Shown here: positions 44,316 through 54,700 of the stretch, piece by piece
Numbering within the stretch: position 1 is the first letter of the stretch
Layout of the letters: the number at the start of each line of letters is the position of its first letter
Source of the DNA: JANNMJ01 sp031425525
GTDB taxonomy: Bacteria > Bacteroidota > Bacteroidia > Cytophagales > Hymenobacteraceae
Reading direction: 5' to 3'
Length of the DNA stretch: 64,000 nucleotides
Assembly: GCA_031425525.1 (NCBI GenBank)
Contig: JANPJM010000028.1
Span: 1-64,000, forward strand
Program-made: the position numbers and the translations under genes
The notes under the pieces: generated by a model
Databases searched by the model: none
What the model saw: the letters and a program-made list of their open reading frames with translations, nothing else
What the model was told of the DNA's origin: nothing

Positions 44316-44851
44316 TAGCTTGTTTTCAGGTTAAATGCGACATCGAGGTCGCGGGTGAGCAGGTCGAGGGCTTTTTCATCAAGCCACACAGCGAAGGCTT
44401 TCTGGCCTTGCTCGAAGGCCAGTTTGATGAAGGGGCGCCCCGCGATACCTCTTTTGTAGATGGAATTCTGGATAGCGAAAGCCAATTGGGTAATTGTCAT
44501 CTGGCGCTTGGTAAAGCGGCCCCGGCTGGTGCGGCTGATCCCGACTCTTTTGCTTTTTATCCACGCGACCAAGGCGCTGATGGGTACCTTCCGCGCGCCG
44601 GGGCGACGGCCGCTTTCCACGTACTTCGCGTAGTCCGCGATGTAGACTGAAAGCGACGAGGCATCGAAGCCGGCGAACCGGCCGCCGGTCGCCCGGGGCT
44701 GCTCGACGGTGGCGGTCATCGTATCGAGGAGAGCGGATTTACCGCGCCGTAGGGGGTAGCGCCTTTGGGTTTCAAGGTGAGCGCGCATCAGGTCGATGAT
44801 CAACTCGCCCAACTCGACCAGCGCGGCGCGCAGGGTGGTGGCTTGTAGCAT
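44315..44851 (-). CDS. Head-tail joining/tail-completion protein (HK97 gp10-like)
   Basis: 178 aa from ATG 44851. FAGFDASSLSVYIADYAKYVESGRRPGARKVPISAL, with a Tyr/Arg-rich core and the GRPFIKLAFEQG C-terminal block, resembles the gp10-like family. Position in the structural operon fits, though the order relative to the capsid genes is unusual (it comes before them). Confidence 0.6.
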   Translation of the reverse strand: MLQATTLRAALVELGELIIDLMRAHLETQRRYPLRRGKSALLDTMTATVEQPRATGGRFAGFDASSLSVYIADYAKYVESGRRPGARKVPISALVAWIKSKRVGISRTSRGRFTKRQMTITQLAFAIQNSIYKRGIAGRPFIKLAFEQGQKAFAVWLDEKALDLLTRDLDVAFNLKTS

Positions 44852-46428
44852 TACAAAACCGCCACCGCGCGGTAATGGAGCAGATTGAGCGTGGCGGCGG
44901 TATCGGACTTCGTACAGGAAATAGCCACGTAGAGCATCGCGGCGGTGTTGACGCCGGTCAGCGCGACGAGCACGTTGTTGCCAACCCCCGCGTTGCTCAC
45001 CTGCGACGCCACCGCCGTGGCCGCCGTGACGGTTGACCACGCGATTTCGAGCGTGATCTTGGTATTGACGGCCGTAATATTCAAGATGCTCATTGCGGCA
45101 GCGTTACTCAACGTCGAGGCATTGTTGCCGATGCGGACGAACACCGTCTTGTTGCCCGCGCCCGAAAACTGGGCGATCAGGTCGACGAGCAGCGAGGTGC
45201 TGGCGGCCAGCGTGCCGGCCGGGATGCTGAAAGAGGTGAGGAGTTGTTCGCTGGTCGAGGACGTCGCCGCGAAGGTGGTGCCGGACTGCGCGAGGCGCTG
45301 TACGGTGGTCGTGCCCGCTGGCCCTTGGGCACCGGTCGCGCCGGTAGCACCTGTGGCACCCGTGGCGCCCGTCAACCCGATGGGGCCTTGCGCACCCTGC
45401 GCGCCTGTAGCGCCCATCGGCCCGGTCGCGCCTTGTGGCCCGGTGGGCAACACAATGGTCGAGACGTCGTTGTTGGTAAGTAGGATTTTGAAGGTGGTGG
45501 CATCCGTCTGGACGACTTCCGCAATGCTCACGCCGTCGGCACCATCCGCACCGGTGGCGCCCGTGAAACCGGTCGCGCCTTGCGGGCCGATAGGCCCCGT
45601 AGCACCTGTTAGGCCGATGGGCCCTTGCGAGCCGGTAGCGCCGGTGGCGCCGGTTAAGCCAATGAGACCTTGGGCACCCGTAGTGCCAGTGAGACCGATA
45701 GGGCCTTGCGGACCCGTCGCGCCCGTCGCACCGGTGGCCCCGTCAGCGCCTGCGGGGCCGGTGGGACCCTGCGAGCCCGTGGCACCGTCGGCGCCGGGCT
45801 CACCTTGTGGCCCCTGCGGCCCCTGCGGCCCCGGCACTCCCGACCCGCCACCCGCCGCCGTCAGGCGACCTTGTGGGTCCAAATTGATGCCTGCCCCCAG
45901 CTTCGCCACAATCTCATTGCCGACCCGCGCCAACCCGTTGCCGGCCGTCAGCGCCGGCAGTGGGGTAGGGTCGGGGTCGCCGGGTGCGGGTGGCACGTAC
46001 GCCGGGTCGAAGCGATCTGCCAGCCCGGCGCGCGAGGTGCGTTCCAGGTTCAGCGTGAATTCGTAGCGCCAGCCTGTCAGGCCAGCATCTCCTGCGGCGT
46101 GCAGCGCCAGCGTCTGGGGGGAGAGTTGCTTGAGCTTGAACGCTTCCCGTGTGGCTTCCACCAGGTCGTCGCCGATGGCGCGCAGCTCTTCGAGGATCGC
46201 CCACTCGATGCCGCCGGTCCGGTCAGGTTTGCCCACGACGTTGAAGGCGAACTGGAACTGGTCAACCCCGGGGGAGGCCTCCTGCGAGGAGGTGTCGCAT
46301 TCAAGCAGCACGGCGGGTAGTTCCGCGTTGCCCAGTTCCGAGAGGTCAACGCCCAGCAGGAAAGCCTTGACGGCATAGTGCGAGGCCGCCAGCTGCTGAA
46401 ACCAAGGAAGGAAGGTTGCAAGGGTCAT
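44851..46428 (-). CDS. Collagen-like phage fibre
   Basis: 525 aa from ATG 46428. After a ~190-residue N-terminal domain (virion attachment) there are two blocks of G-x-y triplets: about 39 triplets (~residues 196-312, GPQGPQGEPGADG style) and about 16 more (~325-373). A short non-repeat insert lies between them. The C-terminal ~150 residues, Ala/Thr/Ser-rich beta, should be the trimer head. Such fibres bind host surfaces. The G-x-y repeat array is slippery for recombination and could vary in number between relatives. Confidence 0.85.
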   Translation of the reverse strand: MTLATFLPWFQQLAASHYAVKAFLLGVDLSELGNAELPAVLLECDTSSQEASPGVDQFQFAFNVVGKPDRTGGIEWAILEELRAIGDDLVEATREAFKLKQLSPQTLALHAAGDAGLTGWRYEFTLNLERTSRAGLADRFDPAYVPPAPGDPDPTPLPALTAGNGLARVGNEIVAKLGAGINLDPQGRLTAAGGGSGVPGPQGPQGPQGEPGADGATGSQGPTGPAGADGATGATGATGPQGPIGLTGTTGAQGLIGLTGATGATGSQGPIGLTGATGPIGPQGATGFTGATGADGADGVSIAEVVQTDATTFKILLTNNDVSTIVLPTGPQGATGPMGATGAQGAQGPIGLTGATGATGATGATGAQGPAGTTTVQRLAQSGTTFAATSSTSEQLLTSFSIPAGTLAASTSLLVDLIAQFSGAGNKTVFVRIGNNASTLSNAAAMSILNITAVNTKITLEIAWSTVTAATAVASQVSNAGVGNNVLVALTGVNTAAMLYVAISCTKSDTAATLNLLHYRAVAVL

Positions 46429-46499
46429 ACCCCGCCCAAAGCGCGCCTGGAACGGACGAAGCGGCACGAAAAACCCCAGCTGATGGGCTGGGGCTCGCG

Positions 46500-47272
46500 T
46501 TACTTCATCTGCGCTTCCGCTACTTGACGGCGGCGATACTCTTCGACGGCGAGCAGGTCGCCAGCAGGTTCTGCGCGCAACGTGTCCAAAGCCGTGCGGC
46601 GCTCCACCGCCAGCGCGCAGAGCAGGTCACCGAATCCGCTCCCCGCTCCTCCACCACCTTCGTCACGTTCGTCAGCGCCATCTGGGCGCACGCGTGGGCG
46701 TCGGAAAACTGTTGGATACGGCTCGCAGAAGGGGCCGAACTGGTCAAAAAAAAAGCGATAGCGGGCCAGGCCGTGGTCACGGGCAGGGTGCGGAAGGCCT
46801 CCGCCGTGCGCGTCACCGAGTCGGGTGTCTGGGGCTGCCCTGCAGGAGTGTAGAGGACGGCCAGGAGTTGGTGGATGGCACAGGTCGACTCATCACCTGC
46901 GGCTGCCAGGAAGTCTAGGAGTGCTTCGAGCTGGCCCGCCGTGATGGTGTCGAGGTTGCCGACGTGCTGGTACTGCTGGCCCGCGTGATCGAAACGGGTG
47001 AGTGGGCCAGCAGCGGGCAGTTCGTTGAGCCACGGGCAGGCGTTCACGATGGCGACTGGCAGGGAGACGTCCGAGGAGAGGATCGTGTGGGGGACATCGC
47101 TCAGCCACCCAGCCGTTGCCACAAGCTGCCGGACGCGGGTGAGCTTGGCAATGCGGGTCTGGTAGTCGATGAGTTCAGCCACCGTCACATCTTCCCAGCC
47201 CGACTTCATCAGGTAGGTGTGATGGTCCTCGACGCGGCCGGCGGCGTGGGTAGTGAGCGAGAGGGTTTTCAT
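46500..47272 (-). CDS. Gene with a nine-T slip site, possible tail chaperone-like frameshift
   Basis: From ATG 47272 the zero frame gives 250 aa, ending at 46520 after an implausible, Cys/Trp/Arg-rich tail. The minus-one frame, entered at a run of nine T (46746-46754), reads on without a stop to 46500, giving 257 aa with a sensible, acidic-then-helical end (LLAVEEYRRRQVAEAQMK). A programmed frameshift, transcriptional slippage or a homopolymer sequencing error would all explain this. Tail chaperones (gpG/gpGT type) are made by this mechanism. The N-terminus (residues 1-170) is not recognised. Confidence 0.6.
46746..46754 (-). other. Nine-T slip site
   Basis: The coding strand reads GCTATCGC followed by nine T and GACC. 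Zero frame gives A-I-A-F-F-L-T; minus-one gives F-F-F-D-Q-F-G. This homopolymer fits slip-type recoding. Confidence 0.55.
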
Positions 47273-47276
47273 TGGG

Positions 47277-48443
47277 TTAGAAGGCGTAAGCCAGTCCGCC
47301 TTTGGGCTGCTGGAGTTTGTTGAGCGCCACGTAGCGCACGGCGTCGAGCGCGTGGTTGAAGGCGTCCACCGGTTGGTTCGTTGAGACGCCAGTTAGTCGG
47401 TCCACCTTCCACTTGTAGTTCATCAGCTCCTTGCGCAGGTTCACGGAGTGGCGGGTCACGCGCAGGGGGTATCGCTTGAGCACGTCGATGCCGGCGTTCA
47501 CCGAGTCAGTCCCTTTCACAGCGCCCTCGATCCGTAGCCCCAGCCGGCGTAGCTCTTCCACGGACTTCGGTTCGGCACTGTCCCCCACGTGCCCCTTCTG
47601 GCGCGTCTGCGGGTCGGTTTCAAGCAGCCGGGCGTAAATATCCGGGTTAGTCAGGCCGGGGGAGTACAGCACCTCATCGAGCCACAGGCACCCCTCGCTT
47701 TGGTACACGTCGATTGCCGTCGTGGGGTCATTCGTGAACCCGAAGTCGACCCCGCGCCCGATGTGCTTGGCGTGAGCAGGCAGAGCTTCCACCACGGTCC
47801 AGTCGCGGTATACGAGTCCCTCGATCTTGCCCGTCTTGCCGCGGGCGTAGACCTTCCACAATTCGGGGTCGCGCTCCTTGAGGCTCTCGATCTTGGCGCG
47901 CGTGGCGTCGCTCAGGAAGGGGTTGTGCCGATGATCGGAGATGATGAGCTGCCAGCCCGGCTTGCCGATCAAATGCTCGTGGGCCCAGAACTCCGCGTTG
48001 GGATTGTAGTCGAGGTAGGTGCGTAGCCGGGTCCGCAGGTGCAGCTCCTCGAAGACCGGGAAGGGGACCCCGTTCGCCTCGTTGAGGAAGAGGTAGTCAC
48101 GCTTGCCGCTCTTGGCGTCCTGCGGCGAATCATAGCTCTTGAACTCCAGCACGGAGCCGTTGTGCCACGTGAAAATGCGGTCGCTCTTGTTGTAGCTGGC
48201 GATGAGCGCCTGTAGGTTGGGCGAGTTGTCGTAAATCTCCAGCGCGTCCCGCAGGGCCCCGACGCGGAGATTAGGTATATCCTGCCCTACGACCGTGCAG
48301 GTCAGTCGCGCGCCTTCGGAGAGGAGCACGAACAGCACCTGGAGGATACTGAACGTCTTGCCAGACGAAGTGCCGCCTTGGTTGATGATGCCCGTTTCCG
48401 TCGGCGCGTAGTTGGCGGCGAAGAGCGGCGATGCGCTAAACAT
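47277..48443 (-). CDS. Terminase large subunit (PBSX type)
   Basis: 388 aa. The ATPase motif is GGTSSGKTFS near residue 22, with Walker B in YLFLNEANG. Nuclease aspartates lie in GVDFGFTNDPTT and HVGDSAEPKS, with a third in DAFNHALDAVRY. It is the motor that packs phage DNA and cuts it. It overlaps the small subunit gene by 8 bases, on the same strand. Confidence 0.9.
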   Translation of the reverse strand: MFSASPLFAANYAPTETGIINQGGTSSGKTFSILQVLFVLLSEGARLTCTVVGQDIPNLRVGALRDALEIYDNSPNLQALIASYNKSDRIFTWHNGSVLEFKSYDSPQDAKSGKRDYLFLNEANGVPFPVFEELHLRTRLRTYLDYNPNAEFWAHEHLIGKPGWQLIISDHRHNPFLSDATRAKIESLKERDPELWKVYARGKTGKIEGLVYRDWTVVEALPAHAKHIGRGVDFGFTNDPTTAIDVYQSEGCLWLDEVLYSPGLTNPDIYARLLETDPQTRQKGHVGDSAEPKSVEELRRLGLRIEGAVKGTDSVNAGIDVLKRYPLRVTRHSVNLRKELMNYKWKVDRLTGVSTNQPVDAFNHALDAVRYVALNKLQQPKGGLAYAF

Positions 48444-48945
48444 CGTAGACCTCCGTCTCTGAGCCGGCCAGTGGCGGACCGGAGGGAATCAGCTCCACGT
48501 TCACCGACAGGACCTTCATCGTGCCGGTGGTCTCGACGTCCAGCTTGTCGCCGTACACCTTCGGACGAAGCTTACTGGCCACCCATTTTCTCGCGTCCAT
48601 CCGCAGGCGCGCCACGGGGTGCGTGAACTCGTCCGCCGCGTCGGCAATGGTGATGATCTCCTCGACGTAGTGATCGGCCTGTGCCTCGCGCGCACGCGCG
48701 TACTGCCCACGAAACTGCTCGTCATCCCGGAGCCAGCGCCGCACCGTCTCCGCGCTTGGCATCGCCGGATCATTACCGATGGCCCGCAGGGATTCGCCCC
48801 CGGCCAGCCGCTCGCACAGCAGACCGGCCAGCTCCTCCGAGTAGAGGGAGGGCCGGCCGGTCTTTGCAGGAAGGGCAGGATTAGACGGCGAAGTCGAAGG
48901 GGTCTTCTTCGTCGGTTTGTTGGAGGGCTTCATAGCGTCCTCCAA
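48436..48945 (-). CDS. Terminase small subunit (Sf6 gp1-like)
   Basis: 169 aa; a start at the later ATG (48933) is possible. After a Lys/Pro-rich N-terminus, GRPSLYSEELAGLLCERLAGGESLRAIG, TVRRWL and QADHYVEEIITIADAADE followed by RLRMDARKWVASKLRPKVYG match the Sf6-type small terminase. It should recognise the packaging site and direct the large subunit. Confidence 0.88.
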   Translation of the reverse strand: MEDAMKPSNKPTKKTPSTSPSNPALPAKTGRPSLYSEELAGLLCERLAGGESLRAIGNDPAMPSAETVRRWLRDDEQFRGQYARAREAQADHYVEEIITIADAADEFTHPVARLRMDARKWVASKLRPKVYGDKLDVETTGTMKVLSVNVELIPSGPPLAGSETEVYDV

Positions 48946-49462
48946 AGCGGGTTTGGACCCACTGACGCGCCGCGGCGGCAGCCCGCTGGGCCCGCGTCTG
49001 GGTGGTGTTCATCAACTCCGCAATCTGCCGCGTCGTGTACCCGGCAAGGCTCAGCCGATAAGTCTCGGCCTGGAATTTTGGCAACTCGTCGAGGCTCAGG
49101 AGCACGTCGCGGATCAGGCCGTGGTTCTGGTCATCCCGCGCGATCTCGGCCGCGTAGCGGGCTTCGGGTGAGGAGATGGGCACCATCGGGGCAGTCGGTT
49201 GCTCCCAGGATGGCAGGTGGGCAACGTCCAGGTGATGCGGCTTCTTGCGTTGACGGCTTGGACGGAGCTTGTTCTTCACGGCCCGTCCTAAGTATCGTAG
49301 CACTGCCAGGTCGCTCAGGGGGCGGTCGGCTGGCCACGCGTCGGCGGCGGCAATCAGGCAATCTTGGAGCGCATCTTCGGCGGCGTCGTAGTCGCGGGTC
49401 AGTTGATGGGAGTATGCGCGGAGTTCGCCGTGGTGGTGGCCGGCAATTTCGAGGAAAGACAA
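48881..49462 (-). CDS. Sigma-70/ECF-like protein, possible late-gene activator
   Basis: 193 aa. DAAEDALQDCLIAAADAW near residue 27 resembles the sigma region 2 motif, and LSLAGYTTRQIAELMNTTQTRAQRAA near residue 142 is a region 4-type helix-turn-helix. The gene is at the head of the leftward late block and overlaps the small terminase gene by 65 bases. A phage-encoded sigma-like protein switching on late genes is a reasonable inference. Confidence 0.65.
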   Translation of the reverse strand: MSFLEIAGHHHGELRAYSHQLTRDYDAAEDALQDCLIAAADAWPADRPLSDLAVLRYLGRAVKNKLRPSRQRKKPHHLDVAHLPSWEQPTAPMVPISSPEARYAAEIARDDQNHGLIRDVLLSLDELPKFQAETYRLSLAGYTTRQIAELMNTTQTRAQRAAAAARQWVQTRFGGRYEALQQTDEEDPFDFAV

Positions 49463-49525
49463 AACATTGGAAGGTTCGCGGGCAACAAGGCCGCCCGCCG
49501 GGCGCAGAGTGAGGGTCGTGTGGGG

Positions 49526-50410
49526 CTACTTGGCCTTTGGGACGGTGAGCTTGAACTTGCGGGCGATACCGGCCAGGCCTTTGCCCGTGAGCTGTGGAGT
49601 CTTGCTCGTCTTGGCCAGGCCGGTTTTCGGGTCACGGTAGCTGGAGAGCTTCTCGACGAACCACGCGTTATCGAGGTAGTACTGGATAACCGTTTCCTTC
49701 TTCTCGTCGCGGTACAACATACCCGCGTCGCGGAGCATCGAGCGGAAGGTCCGTGGTTTCACTTTGAGCACCTTGGCGGCCTCGTCGAGCAGGTAGAGTT
49801 CATCGCTGGCCGCGACGGCCTCGGCAAACTTGATGGCGTGGCCCGCTTCCTCCACGACTTGGACCATCTGCTTCTTGACCGTGACGACCTCGGCTTGGGT
49901 GGTGGCCAGCTGGAGCGTCTGCTGCTGGAGTTCCTGGGTAAGGCGCTGCTCCTTTTCTACCGAGTCAGCCAGCATCCGTAGCGCGGTAGGGAAGTCGGGC
50001 AGTGCCGGTGCGGCTACCGCGTAGCTGCCGCTGCGACGGATAGCGGGCAGTACCACTTCGCACACCCAGTCCTGGAACCGCTCCGCGTGCGCGGCATTGG
50101 AGCGCATCGCCAGTCGGTACAGGTTCGGCTCGTCGATAAAGGTCAGCGGCTGTACGCCTGACGTCGTAGGGGTGTCGTGTTTCGCGACACCCCCCATACG
50201 GCAGTGGCGGGCGACGGCATCGCGGCCATTCGCATAGCCCAGCGCACGGGTAACGTCCATTGCGGGGAACCATGCTTTCCCATCGTGGGCCACCAGTAGG
50301 CGGACGGTGAAATCCTCGAACTGAAAGGGCTGGAGGTCAAAAGTGAGCCCCGCGAGTGGCGGGGTAGTGAGCGGGGTGGCCGTGAGGGCCGGGGCGGTCA
50401 GGTGGACCAT
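49526..50410 (-). CDS. Phage antirepressor (BRO-N plus KilAC-like domain)
   Basis: 294 aa. The N-terminal ~110 residues are BRO-N type (FEDFTVRLLVAHDGKAWFPAMDVTRALGYANGRDAVARHC, then LTFIDEPNLYRLAMRSN). Residues 185-290 fit a KilAC/ANT domain (EAAKVLKVKPRTFRSMLRDAGML...). A coiled-coil linker joins them. Such antirepressors bind and inactivate phage repressors. It faces the DUF2971 gene across a divergent region with an inverted repeat. Confidence 0.85.
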   Translation of the reverse strand: MVHLTAPALTATPLTTPPLAGLTFDLQPFQFEDFTVRLLVAHDGKAWFPAMDVTRALGYANGRDAVARHCRMGGVAKHDTPTTSGVQPLTFIDEPNLYRLAMRSNAAHAERFQDWVCEVVLPAIRRSGSYAVAAPALPDFPTALRMLADSVEKEQRLTQELQQQTLQLATTQAEVVTVKKQMVQVVEEAGHAIKFAEAVAASDELYLLDEAAKVLKVKPRTFRSMLRDAGMLYRDEKKETVIQYYLDNAWFVEKLSSYRDPKTGLAKTSKTPQLTGKGLAGIARKFKLTVPKAK

Positions 50411-50477
50411 CGCCGAAAGGAGTAAGCGGCGGAGTGAGGTGGAGCTGCGTTCAATCTTAAATAGGGGACTTTTCGTG

Positions 50478-50497
50478 GGATGGACTCAGCTCCATCC
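50478..50497. promoter_or_regulatory. Inverted repeat between antirepressor and DUF2971 genes
   Basis: GGATGGA (50478-50484) and TCCATCC (50491-50497) are perfect inverted arms around a 6-base centre in the divergent gap, a plausible operator. Confidence 0.45.
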
Positions 50498-50591
50498 TAA
50501 AGTTAGGGATTTTTGCCCATTGGCAGTAAGTTTTTTCGAAAATTTTCGTGCTTTAGCTTGTTGATTGGTTGCTAGGCTCCACCTTTCGGTC

Positions 50592-51752
50592 ATGGAGTTT
50601 GCGACTACACCAATCGAACCTGCTCGGCTTTTCAAGTATAAGCCTTACCGAAAGCCTGCCTACCAAGAAGATGGAGCTTGGAAACAAGGCGAGGTGATCG
50701 ACCACAACGAGCGGTTCCTTTTACAGGGTGAGCTTTACTTACCAGGTATCCGAGAGCTTGGCAATGACCCTGCTGAGGGTACTGTGTACTCCAAGTACCA
50801 CGAGTACAGTGACGATAAGCTCAAAGCTGATTTGCAGCGGACGTTGTTGACCCACGAGCCACTCCTCGACGCAAAGGAAGTCGCATCGAGGGTAGAACGA
50901 CAGTTGAGCAATTTGAAGGCGAATGACAAGCAAATACTCCGCGCCATGTCTGAGAAGGTGCGGGAGCACACCGAATCAACGGGCGTTCTTTGCTTGACAA
51001 CGAGGGAGAACGATTCTCCTATGTGGGGCTACTACGGCGACAACCACAAGGGCTTTTGCGTCGGCTTTGTAACTGACAACTTGGTCCGTTACGTCTGCGC
51101 AAACCTTGGCGGCATCTTTACCAAGATCAACTACACTGATGAGCTAATGCCTTCGCTGCCTGCTCCGAGTTCAGACGAGAGAGTAGCTTTGGATGCATCT
51201 GGGAGGTTTTTTTCCAAACACTCCCAATGGGTACACGAAAACGAACATCGTTACGTGAAACCCAATGGAATTCATCTCAAGACTACCTTCCCACCAGAGG
51301 CAGTTGACTCTGTGACTTTCGGGTACCTGATGACTTCCAAAGATGTCGCAAGGCTCGCCGAAGCCAGTCGTCGGCGCTATCCCCATGCAAAAATCCGTCA
51401 GGCCATTCTCGTCGGCAGAGGGATTGCGGCGACGCCCATTGTTGAAACAAGTGAGGGATTCAAAGCCTACAACGAGGTAGAGAGCCACTGGCAGACAGTT
51501 CGCGTTCGAATGCCGAACGGTCTACTGGGGGACTATAGTGGGAAAGTGGTTGAATTCAGTCGGGACCAGATTAACCTAAACCTGTCTGACGAAGTGGTGA
51601 CAGTGCGCTTACCCGCTCCAACCGGCCCAACAGGCGCAGCGATGACCTTCCGCAAAGTTGGAACGAACATCGCTGCTGAGGTTCAGGGTATGGGGGTTGA
51701 AGTACCTCTGGCTGGCTGTAGCTTTCTTGTGCATCAATTTCCTTCTTCCTGA
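50592..51752 (+). CDS. DUF2971-like protein
   Basis: 386 aa from ATG 50592; a TTG nine codons earlier is less likely. LFKYKPYRKP at the N-terminus and NDSPMWGYYGDNHKGFCVGF near residue 145 resemble DUF2971 proteins, seen in defence islands but without a known activity. It converges with, and overlaps by 19 bases, the nuclease-helicase gene. GC content here is visibly lower than in the structural genes, suggesting separate acquisition. Confidence 0.65.
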   Translation: MEFATTPIEPARLFKYKPYRKPAYQEDGAWKQGEVIDHNERFLLQGELYLPGIRELGNDPAEGTVYSKYHEYSDDKLKADLQRTLLTHEPLLDAKEVASRVERQLSNLKANDKQILRAMSEKVREHTESTGVLCLTTRENDSPMWGYYGDNHKGFCVGFVTDNLVRYVCANLGGIFTKINYTDELMPSLPAPSSDERVALDASGRFFSKHSQWVHENEHRYVKPNGIHLKTTFPPEAVDSVTFGYLMTSKDVARLAEASRRRYPHAKIRQAILVGRGIAATPIVETSEGFKAYNEVESHWQTVRVRMPNGLLGDYSGKVVEFSRDQINLNLSDEVVTVRLPAPTGPTGAAMTFRKVGTNIAAEVQGMGVEVPLAGCSFLVHQFPSS

Positions 51753-54700
51753 ACCTCTCTGCGAGTGCGTAATTCACCTACTACCTCATACTCTGTTTCC
51801 GCATCAACGTAGCCTAGTGATACAGCACCAACCGGCTCACAGAAATTCAGGGCGAATCGCTTGAGAAGTACCGACTCTCGCAACACCTCAACGTCGTCAG
51901 AAAGGTGATTTACCAACGCGCGTGTCAGCATGACGATAAGCTTTGCTTGAGCACGTGAGGCCAACACGTTGAAGCGACGCAGGTCGTATAGGAACTCATC
52001 CTCCCCGCGGATGATGTCCTCGTCCCCAATGCCAAATGAGGCGATAATGACGGCTCGCTCTTGGCCTTGGAAGCGTTCAACCGTGTCTACCGCTGAACGG
52101 ATGAAAGTTTCCTCCCCGGGAAACAAGCGAGACAGGCTTTGGATAACCCTGCTCATTTGTGCCCTGTGTGGGGTAACGATCCCGACCGCTTCTTCCCAAA
52201 ACGACTTGGCATCATGTAGGTCGTCCTCCGGGTACGTTTCCTCTCCTTCGCGCAGCTTCTTTGCTAAACGCTGGCGTAGGAGCCAGACCATAGCTGCCAC
52301 CGCATCTGCTTCAAATGGATTAACCTGGCTGCTGGAGTCGTCCTCGTAAAGGAGGCAAACAGCTCGGTCTTCCGGGGTAAGCAGCTTCGCCCAATCAGGG
52401 GTCCAAAAGAGTGAATCAGGCCATCCTTCCGGCCTGACAGTCGGTACTTCCGATATAAGGTGAATCTGCAGGTCTGGGTGAAAGCTTTTCAGTCCTTCGT
52501 CGTACCCAGCGCGCCGCACAAAATTGACCAAGACCCTGTTGGACCGGTAGTTCACCTGTAGCGGCTTACGGGTTACGTGACAGTGGTCAGAGAGGTACGA
52601 AAAGATCGAGCCGGTTAGTTTTTGGTACCCCAAGGGGGCCTCTGCCTGATGTATCGGCGGTAGCTGTAGATCATCACCAGCTAAAACGCAACAGCCGTCA
52701 GGAGCGATCTTCGTAAAGACGAATGTGCTCGCTCCAACATCCACCTGCGATGCTTCGTCCAGTACGACGAAATCAAAGAAGTCACGCTTGGCGTGTTTGT
52801 GCCAATCTTTTTTGTCTACTCCGGCAACTGCCAAATTGTGCAATTGCTGGGTTGGGCACCCGACAACGATGACGTCCCAATCACCGGTCGACGTCTCTAA
52901 TTCGTGGCGAAAATTCAGGACTTCCGGTGTCGGGCGGTACCGTTCAACTACGTAGTTAGTGATATCTGCAGTCCGAAGCTTTTCGGTGTCCGGCGCCTCC
53001 CGAAGGTCGCTCTGTAGACGAATGATTCTGGGCAGCTCCATGCCGACTTGAAGCTTAGCTACATCGTCTTTCAGCTTGAAGAGGATGTTGTCGACGGCGT
53101 TGTAGGTATTGGCCGTAACGAGCAGGCGAAGGCTACGACCTGTGTTTTGAGCCTCCAAGACCGCCGCCAGAATAATCATCCGTAGCGTCCAGCTTTTTCC
53201 AGTGCCAGGAGGTCCCCACACCAGAGTCAGTCGTCGTGTAAGCGCCTCTTCCCACGCCTTTGACTGCGATGGGTTCAACAGCTTAGTCCAGTCCGGTCCC
53301 AAAGAGCTGATCTCCCGTTGAACCGGCGTCTTGGACAGGGCTTCCGCTTGCCAGAGGAACGTCGCAGCAGTGGACTCTGGGCTGAATCTGCCTCTACTTG
53401 GCTCCTTGATGGTTTTGTTAATGACCTTGGCCAAGGCGTTATCACCAAGCGCGCTTTGAGGAAAGCCAATTGCCTCCAACGTTGCCTTGAGCTTTGCGGT
53501 GTAGTAGTCGGCTGGAATCTTATCCAGCGTGAGGTTTTGGGAAAAATCAAATGAATCTTCCAGTACGTTCATCAGGTTGAACATCCCCATTCGCAACACG
53601 ATCACCTCATGCACGCGGTCAATTCCCTCAATGTCAACACCTGTTATTCCTGCTTGTCCGAATGTTTTCCTGTCGTAGTAGTGAGAAAAATCCAGGTCAA
53701 GGTCTTTGGTGTACCTGTAGCACTTGGTGTCGTAAAACACTGCTGATTTTTCCGGGGCAAGCGCGTAGCCTAAGTCTCCGGTACGAAGGTTGACATCAAT
53801 GGAATCTGGTGATAGCCTGTACACCAGTAGAGAGGCCTCATCGACTAAGTGAAACTGGGCTAGCGCAGATGCTCGTTCTGCACCCTCCAGCCGCTTGGTC
53901 AATCGGGCGGACTTGAATCGCGCCTCGCGTTCGTGCGGCGGCATAGCCAAAGCCATCTGAGTATCAAGCTCGGTGACCGCGGCGTCCAGCTTCGAAAATT
54001 CGTAAAGGAGTGCACTGTGTGGCGGCACTTTGGTGAGGGTAGTCCGTTGCGTCTGGATGAGCTTCGGTGCCGACAACCGTGAAAGCTTATCCTTCAAATC
54101 AGCCTCCAGACGCCCGACAATGAAACGAAGGGCAAGGACCTTTTTTTCGGTTGTTTCAGCTGTGATCTTGGCTACCACGTGCCATTTGCTGGATTGCGAC
54201 CATCCCTCATACAGGCGGTCTGCCGGAATGAGATCGCTAAAGGGTTCCTGAAACAACGGGTGAACCGTTACCGGATTGATGCCCTCCGGCAAATACGTGC
54301 GTGCCAGTTCCAGCAAGGTGTACTGGTAGGGGATGGCCGCCGCGACAGTATTTTGGATTACCGTTGAGACCAGGGTAATGGGAGACTCGCGGCTAGCAGT
54401 TTCGTGTTCTGGCAGTAGTTCCGGAGGGGGAAACAACCACGCCAACGTACGCAGCTTCGGGTCAGCTAGGATGCTAGCCAGGTGGCGCCCGATTAGTCGG
54501 ATCAGTTGCTTCCGTTGATTCTCGTCCCAGAGGTAGATTTGGTAGGTACTGTGGGTCGTATCCTTATCGCGACGCTGATCCGCCACATCGGCTCTGTCCC
54601 GTGCAATGACCCATCCCATGATTTCCTTGAGCGTTTCAAGGAATTGAAGGAAGCGTGCCTCTTCTTCTGCTTGCTGCGGCTCGCGGGTTAGGAGAGTGAT

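Noticed and set aside
45300..45850. Repetitive DNA resembling a tandem or CRISPR-like array
   Set aside because: The repeats are codons for G-x-y triplets in the fibre; there are no constant repeats with unique spacers. I saw no CRISPR array in the window.
44945..46066. 373-aa Pro/Ala/Val-rich plus-strand ORF
   Set aside because: Antisense image of the G-x-y collagen repeats of the fibre gene.
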